Shown: piece by piece, positions 16,972 through 26,654 of the stretch
Layout of the letters: each line of letters starts with the position of its first letter
Numbering within the stretch: position 1 is the first letter of the stretch
NCBI GenBank assembly: GCA_016191115.1
Contig: JACPPG010000044.1
Location: 124,001-188,000 of the forward strand
Source: Planctomycetia bacterium
GTDB taxonomy: Bacteria > Planctomycetota > Planctomycetia > Pirellulales > JACPPG01
Direction of reading: 5' to 3'
DNA length: 64,000 nt
Translations under genes and position numbers: made by a program
The notes under the pieces: model-generated
The model's database searches: none
What the model was told of the DNA's origin: nothing
Seen by the model: the letters and a program-made list of their open reading frames with translations, nothing else

Positions 16972-19119
16972 CTATTTGCCGCGCTCCTCGGCCTGCGCCT
17001 CAAGCGCCCGCGCCAGGTTGGCATTGGCCTCCGCGTAATCGGGTTTCAAGCGCACGGCCTGGCGAAGGTAAGGGATCGCGCGGTTTGTCTGTCCCATTTG
17101 CAAGAGGACCACGGCCAGATTGTGCAGGGCCCTGACATGCGTGGGCTGGACGCGCAGGACCTCGCCATAGCGGTGCGCGGCGGCTTGCGGCTGGCCTTTC
17201 ATCGCCAGGACATTGGCCAGCTCGAATTGCGCCTCGGCAAAATCGGGGTCCAGGCTGGCGGCGGCTTGCAGATGCAAGATCGCCTCGTCCAGCCGCCCCT
17301 GGTGACGCAGCACCATCCCCAGCCCGCAGTGAGCCGCCACGTCGTCGGGATCGTAGTAGAGCGCCAGCTCGAAGCTGTCCTCGGCTTCGGCCCAGCGATT
17401 GCGCTCGCGCATCACGACGCCGATGCCGCAGAGCGCCCGCGGGCGATCGAACGGGTCTTTGGAGTCAATGGAAAGCGCCCGCTCGAACTGTTCCATGGCT
17501 TCCTCCAGCTTGTGGTCCAGCAGGAGCGCGGAGCCGAGTCCGTTGATCGCGGGAACAAAGTTGGGCTGCAGGCGCAAGGCCTCGCGGTAGCACGCCTCGG
17601 CCTCGGCGAGCTGTTCTTCCGGACTGCTGCCGCGGTCGGCCATCTTCACCAAGAGCGATCCCAGGTTCGAGTGGACCGACGGCTCGCGCGGGTTGAGGTG
17701 AACGGCTTGCCGCGCCATCTCGAAGGCTTCTTCTTGGCGGCCGAGCGTTTCGAGGTGTACGCCCAAGTTCGAATAGGCTGTCCAACCACCGGGGTTTTTC
17801 GCGATCGTGTCGCGGTACAGGGTTTCCAGGTCGTGGTAGACGCCGGCCTGGCGGAACGTGAGTCCGCCGAGCGCGACCAGGACAAGCGCCGCCGCCGCCA
17901 GCGCCGCCGGCGCAGGGCTGCGACCGGCGCGTTTCTTGTACGCCACCGTCGCCGCCGCGGCCGCCAGCGTCATCAGGGCGACGCTCGCATGGTACTGAAA
18001 GTGATCCGCGACGAACGAGAATCGAAACGGAAACACGTCGAAGAAGCCGAGCGCCGGCACAAGCACGCCCGCGAAGATGAGCACCGCGGCCAGGGGTCCG
18101 CGGCCGATCCGCGTCCGCGCTAACCACAGCGCGACGATCACCAAAAGCGCCGCCGCGGGGAACAGGTATTGCCACCACGCCGTTGAGTCGATCGCAAAGC
18201 GCGGATAGAAGAACGCCAGCGGGTAGGGCCACGCGAGCTTGCCGGCGTAGAACCACAGCGCCCGTCCCGCGATCAGCACGCGATCCGCGGGGCTCAAGTC
18301 CCAGTCGGCTCCGGCCGCGCCGACGTGATATTTCTCCATCCAGGCGGTCGTCGCGCCCAGCGCGGCCCCCATCGCGAGGAAGGGCGCAAGTGGTAGAACA
18401 TCGGACACGGCGATCCGGCCACGCTTCCACCAGCAAAGCACGAGCATAACAGCCGGCATCGATAAGACGACCGTCTTGGAGAATAGCGCGGCGGCGAAGA
18501 GCACGAACGATGCGGCGTACCAGGCCCACGGTCGTGGCGAGGGAACAGCCGGTTGGCCAGTGTCGTCGTCCAGCGGCGCGAAGCGCAGATAGCACAGCAT
18601 CGAAGCCAGCGCCAGCGACAGCGACAGCGCGTTCTTGCGCTCGGTGACCCAGGCCACGCTCTCGACGCACACCGGGTGTACGGCGAAAATGGCCGCGGCC
18701 AGCCAGGCGCCAGGCACCTTCAACCGCGCGAGCAGCCGCCACAAGAGCACCGCGCTTGTGGCGTGCAGAAGCACGTTAACCAGGTGATAGCCCACCGGCG
18801 CCAGGCCCCACAGGTGATACTCGAGCCAGAACGTGGTGTGCACCAGCGGATAGTATTGGGGCAAAGAGAACGGCTGGAACCACATCCGCCGCAGACCCTC
18901 GGCGGAGCGGAGCGTAGGGTTGTGCGTCACGTAGAAGTCGTCGTCCCAGATGAACCCCGCGCCAAGCGCCGGCGCGTAGGCCAGCACCGCCGCCGCGACC
19001 AGAACCGCCCCGGCCAAGACAGGTCGCCACGCCCTGTGCTCGCGCGCCGCTTTGCCGCGCAGCTTCGTGCGGCTGGGCCGCGGCGCGGGGCGTGACGGCT
19101 GTGTCTTGGAAGCTTTCAT
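16972..19119 (-). CDS. TMTC-like membrane protein with TPR domain, array gene E
   Basis: 715 residues from MKASKTQPSRPAP, with a Pro/Arg-rich basic N-terminus. The first loop is FIWDDDFYVTHNPTL (about residue 57). HPVCVESVAWVTERKN, LFSKTVV, GRGPLAAVLIFAGVLVPALGF and ADHFQYHASVAL are all present. E resembles F most closely (LCYLRFAPLDD, MPAVxLVLCWWKRGRI), suggesting a recent duplication. The loop near residue 395 (YKKRAGRSPAPAAL) has no repeat insertion. The TPR block includes RWAEAEDSFELALYYDPDDVAAH and ends LARALEAQAEERGK. Gaps of 45 bp to D and 61 bp to F are consistent with one transcript. There is no signal for independent regulation. Confidence 0.9.
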   Translation of the reverse strand: MKASKTQPSRPAPRPSRTKLRGKAAREHRAWRPVLAGAVLVAAAVLAYAPALGAGFIWDDDFYVTHNPTLRSAEGLRRMWFQPFSLPQYYPLVHTTFWLEYHLWGLAPVGYHLVNVLLHATSAVLLWRLLARLKVPGAWLAAAIFAVHPVCVESVAWVTERKNALSLSLALASMLCYLRFAPLDDDTGQPAVPSPRPWAWYAASFVLFAAALFSKTVVLSMPAVMLVLCWWKRGRIAVSDVLPLAPFLAMGAALGATTAWMEKYHVGAAGADWDLSPADRVLIAGRALWFYAGKLAWPYPLAFFYPRFAIDSTAWWQYLFPAAALLVIVALWLARTRIGRGPLAAVLIFAGVLVPALGFFDVFPFRFSFVADHFQYHASVALMTLAAAAATVAYKKRAGRSPAPAALAAAALVLVALGGLTFRQAGVYHDLETLYRDTIAKNPGGWTAYSNLGVHLETLGRQEEAFEMARQAVHLNPREPSVHSNLGSLLVKMADRGSSPEEQLAEAEACYREALRLQPNFVPAINGLGSALLLDHKLEEAMEQFERALSIDSKDPFDRPRALCGIGVVMRERNRWAEAEDSFELALYYDPDDVAAHCGLGMVLRHQGRLDEAILHLQAAASLDPDFAEAQFELANVLAMKGQPQAAAHRYGEVLRVQPTHVRALHNLAVVLLQMGQTNRAIPYLRQAVRLKPDYAEANANLARALEAQAEERGK

Positions 19120-19180
19120 CGGTGCTTTGGCGGCGATTTCGTGCTCGGTGTGGCCAACCGTCGCTCGCTGGTTGGAACTG

Positions 19181-21331
19181 TCACTTGCGCCCTTTTAGTT
19201 GCGACTCAAGCGCCCGTTCAAGGGCTTGTTGTGCCTCGACGTCATCGGGCTGCAAGGCCAATAACTGGTTGAGCTGCTGGACAGCGCGATCGACCTGTCC
19301 CAGTTGCAAGAGGACGTTGGCCATGCCTTTTTGCGCGCGGAAGTATTTGGGGCGTCTCCGCACGACCTGCGCATACGCGTCAAGGGCCTGCTCCGGCCGT
19401 CCCTCGCGGGCAAGCAGGTCGGCCGAGTGACAAAGCGCGTCGAGTCGCGCCGGATTCAGCACTAACGTCTCCCGCAACTGCCCAAGCGCTTCCTCTAACC
19501 GTCCCCGCTCCCAGAGCAGGATGGCCCGCGCGTGGCGCCCCTCCGCGGAAGTCGGCGTGAGCTCGATCGTTTTTGCAAGGTGTGGCAGGGCTTCGCTTTT
19601 TCGGCCCGCTTCCCACAGCAGTATGCCCATGCCATGTTGCGAGAAAGCATAGTTGGGGAACCGCTCCAGAACGGTCGCAAAGTGCTCCATCGCCTCCGCC
19701 GGGCGATTATCCTCGATCAGCATCAGGGCCATGTTGTTGTGCGCGTCGTGATACTCGGGCATCAGACGGATCGCCTCGCGGTAGTGGTCGATCGCCTCCT
19801 CGCGCTGGCCCGGGCGGAATCCGCCCCGTTCACCCACTTCGATCAGCAAGCTCGCGAGGTTGTTATGGATCAACGGGTCGGCGGGGTTGAGCTCAAGAGC
19901 CTTCCGGGCGAGCTCCAGTGCCTCGTCGGGCCGGCGACGCTCCTGCAAGTAGACGCTCAAATTGGAATAGGCCGTCCATCCGCCTGGATTCTTGGCGATC
20001 GTGTCGCGATAGAGGGTTTCCAGGTTGTGGTAGACACGCGCCTGCTGGAAGGCCAGCGCGCCGAGAACAAGAAGCAGCCCGGCCGGTACGGCTATTCGTA
20101 CTGCGTTGCGAAGTAAGGACGCCAGTTGCGCCACAATCCCGGTGGCGGCAGCGACCGCCAGCGCCAGAAGCGATATGCTTGCGTGATACTGAAAGTGGTC
20201 GGCCACATAGGAAAACCGGAACGGATAAACGTTGAAGAAGCCCATCGCCGGGACGAGCACGCCTCCGAAGATCAGCGCCGCGGCCAGCGGACCGCGACCG
20301 ATCCGTTTCCGCGAGAGCCACAATCCCACGATCAGGGCAACCGCCGCCACAGGAAACAAGTACTGCCACCAGGCTCCCGGGTCGATCGTCCAGCGAGGAT
20401 AGAAAAATGCCAACGGATACGGCCAGAACACCTTGCCCGCGTAGAACCACACCACCCGCCCGGCAAGTAGGACCCGCGCTAGCGGGCTCATGTCCCATTC
20501 GGCGCCGCGCGCGGAGACGTGCTCGACCTCCATCCACGCGGTGAGCGATCCCATGGCCACGCCCAGGACGAAGAATGGCGCCAAGGGAAGCAAATCACGC
20601 CAACCAATCCGCCCGCGCTTCCACCAGCAAAGCACCAACAGCACGGCCGGCATCGAGAACACGACCGTCTTGGCAAACAGCGCCAGTGCGAAGAGCACAA
20701 GCGCCGGGCCATACCACCGCCACCGCCGCGGCGACGGCGCCGCGGTTTCGCCCGCTTCGTCATCGAGCGGCGCGAAGCGAAGATAACAAAGCATTGATGA
20801 AAGCGCGAGCGCGAGCGACAGCACGTTCTTGCGCTCCGTAACCCAGGCCACGCTCTCGACGCATATCGGGTGGACGGCGAAGATCGCCGCGGCGAGCCAG
20901 GCGCCGGGCACTTTCAGCCGCGCCAGCAACCGCCACACAAGGACCGCGTTGACCGCCTGCAACGCCACGTTCACGACGTGATAGCCCAAGGGCGCCAGGC
21001 CCCACAGGTGATACTCGAACCAGAACGCGGTGTGCACGAGCGGGTAGTACTGGGGGGTCGCGCCCAGGTGGAACCAGATGCGCCGCAATCCGTCGAGCGA
21101 GCGCAGATGGGGATTATTGATGATGTACGTCTCGTCGTCCCAAATGAAGTCGGCCGCCAGCGCCGGCAAATACACCGCCACCGTCATCGCGATCAAAAGC
21201 CCGACGGCTGCCGTGGGTGGCAATCCCTTGGCGCCCCCCGGGCGTCCGGCCGCGCTCGTATGCGGCGTCCCGATGGCAACCGATTCGGTCGGCGCCTGAT
21301 CTAACGCGCTTTGTCGTTCGACGTCGGACAT
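19181..21331 (-). CDS. TMTC-like membrane protein with TPR domain, array gene F
   Basis: 716 residues from MSDVERQSALDQ. The first loop is FIWDDETYIINNPHL (about residue 62). HPICVESVAWVTERKN, LFAKTVV (Ala in place of Ser), GRGPLAAALIFGGVLVPAMGF and ADHFQYHASISLLAL are seen. The loop between the last two membrane segments (QLASLLRNAVRIAV) has no palindromic insertion. The TPR region, from about residue 445, contains NPADPLIHNNLASLL and YHDAHNNMALMLIEDNRPAEAMEHF. The end, AQQALERALESQLKGRK, parallels E. It is 20 bp downstream of G. E and F look like the youngest duplicate pair. As with its paralogs, the enzymatic role is inferred from TMTC-like architecture. Confidence 0.9.
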   Translation of the reverse strand: MSDVERQSALDQAPTESVAIGTPHTSAAGRPGGAKGLPPTAAVGLLIAMTVAVYLPALAADFIWDDETYIINNPHLRSLDGLRRIWFHLGATPQYYPLVHTAFWFEYHLWGLAPLGYHVVNVALQAVNAVLVWRLLARLKVPGAWLAAAIFAVHPICVESVAWVTERKNVLSLALALSSMLCYLRFAPLDDEAGETAAPSPRRWRWYGPALVLFALALFAKTVVFSMPAVLLVLCWWKRGRIGWRDLLPLAPFFVLGVAMGSLTAWMEVEHVSARGAEWDMSPLARVLLAGRVVWFYAGKVFWPYPLAFFYPRWTIDPGAWWQYLFPVAAVALIVGLWLSRKRIGRGPLAAALIFGGVLVPAMGFFNVYPFRFSYVADHFQYHASISLLALAVAAATGIVAQLASLLRNAVRIAVPAGLLLVLGALAFQQARVYHNLETLYRDTIAKNPGGWTAYSNLSVYLQERRRPDEALELARKALELNPADPLIHNNLASLLIEVGERGGFRPGQREEAIDHYREAIRLMPEYHDAHNNMALMLIEDNRPAEAMEHFATVLERFPNYAFSQHGMGILLWEAGRKSEALPHLAKTIELTPTSAEGRHARAILLWERGRLEEALGQLRETLVLNPARLDALCHSADLLAREGRPEQALDAYAQVVRRRPKYFRAQKGMANVLLQLGQVDRAVQQLNQLLALQPDDVEAQQALERALESQLKGRK

Positions 21332-21351
21332 ATCGATGATTGGCCGCTGGT

Positions 21352-23577
21352 TCAGGGCGCTGTGGGCAATTCCAGGGAATCGCGCGCTCGTTCGAGGTTC
21401 GCGCGCGCCTCTTCGTAATCGGGTTTGACGCGGAGCGCTTGCTCAAGGTAGGGGATCGCGCGGTCGGTCCGACCCATCTTCAAAAGCGTCACCGCCAGAT
21501 TGTTGAGCGCTTGGAAATCACTCGGGCGGCGATCGATCACTTGCCTGTAGTAGTCCACGGCCTCCTCCAACCGTTCTTGACCCACAAGCGCGTTGGCCAG
21601 ACCGAGATAGGCATCCGTGAGGGTAGGATCGATGCGCAGCGCTTCCCGGAAGTGCTCGCTGGCCTCGTCGACCCGTCCTTGCCGGATGAGCACCAACGCC
21701 AGGCCATAGTGGAATTCGCCGTGCTCTCGGTTGAGCTCGATCGTGCGGCGCAAGTAGGACTCGGCCTCGGGCAAGCGACCCACGGCGCCCAAGACGGACC
21801 CCAAATGATAGAGCGCATAGGGATCGCCGGGGAGCAGCTCGACCGCGCGCCGAGAGTGCGCGAGCGCCTCGTCTGACCGATTCTTGCGCACTAGGGCGGT
21901 GCCGAGACTGCCGTGGGCATTGGCGTAGTCGGGATCGAGCCGCAACGCCTCCTTGAACTCCGCCACCGCCTCGTCGAACTCCCCGTCGCGAAACCCGTCG
22001 CGGTTGCCTAAGCGCATCAGGACGGCGCCCAGGTTGTAGTGCAGGACCGCATCGTCGGGGCGCAAGGCGAGCGCCTGGCGGGCCAATTGAATCGTTTCAT
22101 CGCGGCGGCCCAGCGATTCCAAGTACACGCTCAAGTTCGTGTACGCGACCCAACTGGTCGGGCTTTTGGCGATCACGTGGCGAAAGAGCGTCTCGCGGTC
22201 GTGGTACACCTGCGCCTGCCGGAACGAGAGGAATCCCAACGCGGCCAGAACGACGGTCGCAAGGACGGCCGACGGCCATGGGGTGGTGGAAAGTGGGTCA
22301 ACCAATCCGCTTTGCGAAGCCCACGGGTTGCCACCCCTGGGCTTGGCTGCCGCCTGATATTCGGGTTCCTTTGGCGTCGAGGCGGGCGAGATGCCGACCC
22401 TCCGAAACACGAGCGCGGCGCCTGCGCCGGCCAGCGCGATCAATGCCAGGTTAGCGTGGTACTGGAAATGGTCGGCGACAAACGAAAAGCGGAAGGGATA
22501 CACGTTGAGGAACCCGAGCGCGGGCGCGAGCACGCCGGCAAAAATGAGTGCTGCCGCCAGCGGGCCGCGGCCGATTCGTTTCCGCGCCAGCCACAGCGCC
22601 ACAAACGTCGCAAGTGCCGCGGCCGGAAACAAGTATTGCCACCACACCCCGGCGTCGATATCCCACCGCCGATAGTGGAAGACCAGCGGATAGGGCCAGA
22701 TCAGCTTGCCGACGTAGAAGCACAAGGCCCTGCCCGCCACCAGCACGCGGTCCACGGCCGAGAGTTCCCAATCGGCGCCGTGGGCCCCTACGAAGTCCTT
22801 TTCCAGCCATGCCGTGGCGACGCCCATCGCACCACCCACCGCAAAGAATGGCACAAGCGCGAGCACGTCCGCCCACCGCAGGCGCCCTCGCTTCCACCAC
22901 TCAGCGACGAGGATGACCGCCGGCAGCGAGGCGACCACCGTTTTGCTCGCCAGCGCCCCCACGAACAACGCGAGCGAAAGTGCATACCACCCCCAGCGGC
23001 TGTGAGGGCGGGCAGATCGGTAGTCGCCCTCCGGCGGCGCGAAGCGATACCACGCCAAGAGCGACGAGAGCGCCAGCACACAAGAGAGCACGTTCTTGCG
23101 TTCGGTAATCCACGCCACGCTCTCCACCTCGACGGGGTGCAGGGCAAAAATGGCCGCCGCAAACCAGGCTCCCGGCACGCTCAGCCGCGTCAAAACCTGC
23201 CAGAACAGCACCGCCGACAATCCGTGCAGCAGAATGTTGTCCAGGTGGTAGCCGCGCGGGCGGTCGCCCCAAAGGTGATACTCCACCCAGAAGGTCGTAT
23301 GGACCAAGGGATAGTACTGTGGGAGCGAATGGGGCTCGAACCACATCTGACGCAGCCCCTCCAGCGACCGCAACGTCCGATTCTCGACGACGTAGAAGTC
23401 GTCGTCCCAGATGAACCCGTTCCGCAGCGCCGGCAGGTACGTCACGAGCGTCATCGCCACAAGCGCGGCGGCGGCCACCAGGCTCGGCACGCGCCGGCCC
23501 GCGACGCGCCTTGCATCTTCGTTCGCGGGCGTTCGTCGTGCAGCGGCAGGCGGCGGTGAGACTTTGTGGGAGATCAT
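21352..23577 (-). CDS. TMTC-like membrane protein with TPR domain, array gene G
   Basis: 741 residues, the longest and first-transcribed member. Its ATG overlaps the uvrA stop in an ATGA arrangement, pointing to translational coupling. The first loop is FIWDDDFYVVENRTL (about residue 56). HPVEVESVAWITERKN, LASKTVV, GRGPLAAALIFAGVLAPALGF and ADHFQYHANLALIAL follow. Residues about 393-435 form an expanded loop (GISPASTPKEPEYQAAA, then GGNPWASQSGLVD) made from two repeat elements. One is a decayed relative of the GILPA element; the other resembles the CCAAGCCCAGGGGTGGCA element at 42058. The TPR block ends AIPYLEQALRVKPDYEEAR. It is grouped with D by PPEGD. The function is inferred as for the rest of the array. 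Confidence 0.9.
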   Translation of the reverse strand: MISHKVSPPPAAARRTPANEDARRVAGRRVPSLVAAAALVAMTLVTYLPALRNGFIWDDDFYVVENRTLRSLEGLRQMWFEPHSLPQYYPLVHTTFWVEYHLWGDRPRGYHLDNILLHGLSAVLFWQVLTRLSVPGAWFAAAIFALHPVEVESVAWITERKNVLSCVLALSSLLAWYRFAPPEGDYRSARPHSRWGWYALSLALFVGALASKTVVASLPAVILVAEWWKRGRLRWADVLALVPFFAVGGAMGVATAWLEKDFVGAHGADWELSAVDRVLVAGRALCFYVGKLIWPYPLVFHYRRWDIDAGVWWQYLFPAAALATFVALWLARKRIGRGPLAAALIFAGVLAPALGFLNVYPFRFSFVADHFQYHANLALIALAGAGAALVFRRVGISPASTPKEPEYQAAAKPRGGNPWASQSGLVDPLSTTPWPSAVLATVVLAALGFLSFRQAQVYHDRETLFRHVIAKSPTSWVAYTNLSVYLESLGRRDETIQLARQALALRPDDAVLHYNLGAVLMRLGNRDGFRDGEFDEAVAEFKEALRLDPDYANAHGSLGTALVRKNRSDEALAHSRRAVELLPGDPYALYHLGSVLGAVGRLPEAESYLRRTIELNREHGEFHYGLALVLIRQGRVDEASEHFREALRIDPTLTDAYLGLANALVGQERLEEAVDYYRQVIDRRPSDFQALNNLAVTLLKMGRTDRAIPYLEQALRVKPDYEEARANLERARDSLELPTAP
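22270..22400. repeat. Compound repeat insertion inside array gene G
   Basis: Bases near 22375-22400 (GGCGTCGAGGCGGGCGAGATGCCGACCC) are a decayed form of the GGCGGGCAAGATGCCCGCC element. Bases near 22315-22352 (CCACGGGTTGCCACCCCTGGGC) match the type of element at 42058-42090. Both are read in frame and enlarge the loop at the position of the insertions in A and B. Confidence 0.65.
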
Positions 23578-26489
23578 CGCGTGCGGTTGGCCAGTGACTG
23601 GCGCGACGGCGTCACTGACGCTTCGTCATGGGCCCCGTTGGTCTGATGGATTCCGGCGAGCACCGGCCGCAGATACTGGCTCGTGTGGTTGTCGTCGAGC
23701 GCCGCGACTTCTTCGGGCGTACCGGTAGCGACGGCGTAGCCGCCCGCCTCGCCCCCCTCGGGCCCCAAGTCGATGATCCAATCGGCCGACTTGATGACGT
23801 CCAGGTGATGCTCGATCACCACGACCGTGTTTCCCTGGTCCACCAGCCGGCCGAGCACGTCGAGCAGCCGGCGAATGTCGTCGAAGTGCAGGCCGGTCGT
23901 CGGCTCGTCGAGCACGTACAAGGTGCTACCCGTGTCGACGCGTGCCAGTTCCGTGGCCAGCTTGATGCGTTGGGCCTCTCCGCCGGAAAGCGTGGTCGAG
24001 GACTGGCCCAGCGGCAAGTAGCCCAGCCCCACGTCGCGGAGGGCTTCGAGCACGCGGCGAATGAGCGGAACGTTCTCGAAGAACTGTAGCGCCGCCTCGA
24101 CGCTCATCGCCAGCACCTCCGCGATCGATCGCCCCCGGTAGTGCACTTCCAGCGTCGCGCGATTCAAACGCGCTCCGTGGCACTGCGGGCAAGGGACGTA
24201 TAGATCGGGGAGGAAATTCATTTCGATCTTCTGCAGGCCCTGCCCCTGGCAATGCTCGCAGCGGCCGCCCTTGACGTTGAAGCTGAAGCGGCTGGCTTTG
24301 TAGCCGCGGACCTGGGCCTCGCGCGTGCCGGCGAACACCTTGCGGATCTCGTCGAAGACGCCGGTATACGTCGCCGGGTTGCTGCGCGGCGTGCGGCCGA
24401 TCGGCGTTTGATCGATCTCGACGAGCTTGTCGATCTGGCTCGCGCCGGTGAGCCGGCGGTGGGGACCCGGCTTGAGGCCCGTTCCGCTCAGCCGCCGGAC
24501 AAGCGCGCGGACCAGCGTTTCATTCACCAGCGAGCTCTTGCCCGATCCGCTGACGCCCGTGACGCACACCAGCGCCGAAAGCGGGACGGCGACCGAGATA
24601 TCTTTCAGGTTGTTGGTGGTGACTCCCTCGATGCTTAGCACCCGGCGGAGGCTTACCTTGCGGCGGCGGGGCACGGGAATCGTCAGTTGCCCTGCCAGGT
24701 AGCGGCCCGTGACCGACCCCGAATCGCGGCACACCTCGGCGGGCGTCCCTTGGGCCACGAGCCGCCCGCCTTCGACGCCCGCGCCCGGCCCCAGGTCGAT
24801 CAAATGGTCGGCCGCGCGCATGATCGCTTCGTCGTGCTCGACCACCAGCACGCTGTTGCCCTGCTGTTCGAGCGCCCTGAGCGCGCCGATCAACCGAGCG
24901 TTGTCGCGCGGGTGCAGGCCGATCGAGGGCTCGTCCAGCACGTAGCACACGCCCACCAGGCCCGACCCGATGCTGCTGGCCAGGCGGATGCGCTGCAGTT
25001 CGCCGCCGCTCAAGGAATCGGCAGCGCGATCGAGCGTGAGGTAGGCCAGCCCGACGTTGGCGAGAAAATCGAGGCGGACCTTGATTTGCGCCACAAGCGG
25101 CGCGGCCACGGCCGAGGCTTCCGCCGGGAATTCAAGCGCCGAGAAGAACTCCCGCGCGTGCTCGACCGTGAGCGCGGTCACTTCATGGATCGCGCGGCCG
25201 GCAATCTTGACGCTGCGGGCCTCGGGCCGGAGCCGCGTGCCGCCGCATTCCGGACATGCTAAGACGCCGCGAAACCGCTCCCATCGCTCGAGCGCCGCCG
25301 CACTGGTGGCGCCGGCATACTCCCGATCGAGAATCCCCAGCACGCCCACGACGCTGTCGTCGTCGCCCTGAAAGAGCGCATCGAGGACTTTTGGCTTGAG
25401 TTGCTCCAGCGGCTGCTTCCACCGCACGCCGTGCTCGGACAAGAGCGGCGCCAACTCGCGTCGATGCCGCGCCGTGATCGGCGCGGTTGCGCCGCGCCAG
25501 GGCGCCACCGCCCCCTCGGCCAGTGACAGCGATCGGTCCGGGGCCACCAGGTCGGGGTCGAACCCCACCCGCGAGCCCAACCCGTCGCACGCGCGGCAAG
25601 CCCCGTAAGGGCTGTTGAAGCTAAATGTCCGCGGCTCCAACTCCTCGTAACTCAACCCACATTGCGGACAGGCATGCTCCGTGCTGAACACAAGGTCCTG
25701 CCAGGCGTCGGGCTCTTTGACCGCTCCCGGCGCGAGCACGGCCGCGACGACCAGGCCCGGGCTGTGACGCAGCGCGAGCTGGATGCTTTCGGCCACGCGT
25801 GGCCGCACCCCCTCGCGGATCACCACCCGGTCGACGACCGCCTCGATGGCATGGCGGCGCTGCTTGGCCAAAGGGGGCACGGCTTCCAGCTCATACACGA
25901 CGCCGTCGACCCGCACCCGGTTGAAGCCGGCCTTGCGGATCGTCTCGAGCACGTCCTGATGCAGCCCCTTGCGCCCCCGGACCAGCGGGGCGAGCAACAT
26001 GGCCTTGGTGCCGGTCGAGAGCCCGACCAAGGTGTCGACGATTTGCTCGGGCGTCTGCTGCTTGATCGCGGCTCCGCAGCGGTAGCAATAGGCGTCTCCT
26101 GCGCGTGCGAAAAGGAGCCGCAGATAGTCATAGATCTCGGTCACCGTGGCGACCGTGCTGCGCGGGTTTTGACTGCCGGCCTGCTGATCGATGGAAACGG
26201 TCGGCTGCAATTGGTCGATCAGGTCGACGTCCGGGCGTTCCAGTTGGTGGAGGAACTGCCGGGCGTAGACCGAGAGGCTTTCGATGTACTGACGCTGCCC
26301 CTCGGCAAAGAGGGTATCGAAAGCCAGCGAACTTTTGCCGGAGCCGCTGGGTCCAGTGATGACGACCAGGCGGTCGCGGGGGATGTCCAGGTCGAGGTTG
26401 CGGAGGTTGTGGACGCGCACGCCCCGGACGCGAATGAATTCGCCGTCGCGGGTGGCGGCCGTCGTGCCCTCGGACACCGCGGGACCCAT
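23574..26489 (-). CDS. uvrA: Excinuclease ABC subunit A
   Basis: UvrA is the damage-recognition ATPase of nucleotide excision repair; as a dimer it loads UvrB. The 971-residue length is typical. Walker A motifs GPSGSGKSS (about residue 46) and GVSGSGKSS, ABC signatures LSGGELQRI and LSGGEAQRI, and Walker B VLDEP segments show both ABC modules. Zinc sites are CPQCGLSYEELEPRTFSFNS..CRACDGLG and CEHCQGQG..CPQCHGARL. An extra CYRCG lies near residue 136. The ATG at 26489 gives a short nonconserved leader before FIRVRGVRVHNL, as usual. The gene ends in an ATGA overlap with array gene G, so the repair gene and the array probably share a transcript. No LexA-like operator was recognised upstream. Confidence 0.97.
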   Translation of the reverse strand: MGPAVSEGTTAATRDGEFIRVRGVRVHNLRNLDLDIPRDRLVVITGPSGSGKSSLAFDTLFAEGQRQYIESLSVYARQFLHQLERPDVDLIDQLQPTVSIDQQAGSQNPRSTVATVTEIYDYLRLLFARAGDAYCYRCGAAIKQQTPEQIVDTLVGLSTGTKAMLLAPLVRGRKGLHQDVLETIRKAGFNRVRVDGVVYELEAVPPLAKQRRHAIEAVVDRVVIREGVRPRVAESIQLALRHSPGLVVAAVLAPGAVKEPDAWQDLVFSTEHACPQCGLSYEELEPRTFSFNSPYGACRACDGLGSRVGFDPDLVAPDRSLSLAEGAVAPWRGATAPITARHRRELAPLLSEHGVRWKQPLEQLKPKVLDALFQGDDDSVVGVLGILDREYAGATSAAALERWERFRGVLACPECGGTRLRPEARSVKIAGRAIHEVTALTVEHAREFFSALEFPAEASAVAAPLVAQIKVRLDFLANVGLAYLTLDRAADSLSGGELQRIRLASSIGSGLVGVCYVLDEPSIGLHPRDNARLIGALRALEQQGNSVLVVEHDEAIMRAADHLIDLGPGAGVEGGRLVAQGTPAEVCRDSGSVTGRYLAGQLTIPVPRRRKVSLRRVLSIEGVTTNNLKDISVAVPLSALVCVTGVSGSGKSSLVNETLVRALVRRLSGTGLKPGPHRRLTGASQIDKLVEIDQTPIGRTPRSNPATYTGVFDEIRKVFAGTREAQVRGYKASRFSFNVKGGRCEHCQGQGLQKIEMNFLPDLYVPCPQCHGARLNRATLEVHYRGRSIAEVLAMSVEAALQFFENVPLIRRVLEALRDVGLGYLPLGQSSTTLSGGEAQRIKLATELARVDTGSTLYVLDEPTTGLHFDDIRRLLDVLGRLVDQGNTVVVIEHHLDVIKSADWIIDLGPEGGEAGGYAVATGTPEEVAALDDNHTSQYLRPVLAGIHQTNGAHDEASVTPSRQSLANRTR

Positions 26490-26654
26490 GGTGTTCCCAG
26501 TCGAGGCGGAAGATATGACCCCAAACTTTCGAGGCTACCAGAGGCCGCGCCGGGCGGCAACCGGCGCAGCGGACAGCTCAATCGAGCGCAGCCCCAAATA
26601 GGGCAGAAAGTGGCGAAATAGGGATAGCGGGCGGCAGCTACTGTGGCCGCGGCG

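Noticed and set aside
14611-23559. Several 450-520 codon plus-strand frames opposite the array genes
   Set aside because: They recur at matching positions in each paralog, as expected for shadows of a duplicated minus-strand gene.
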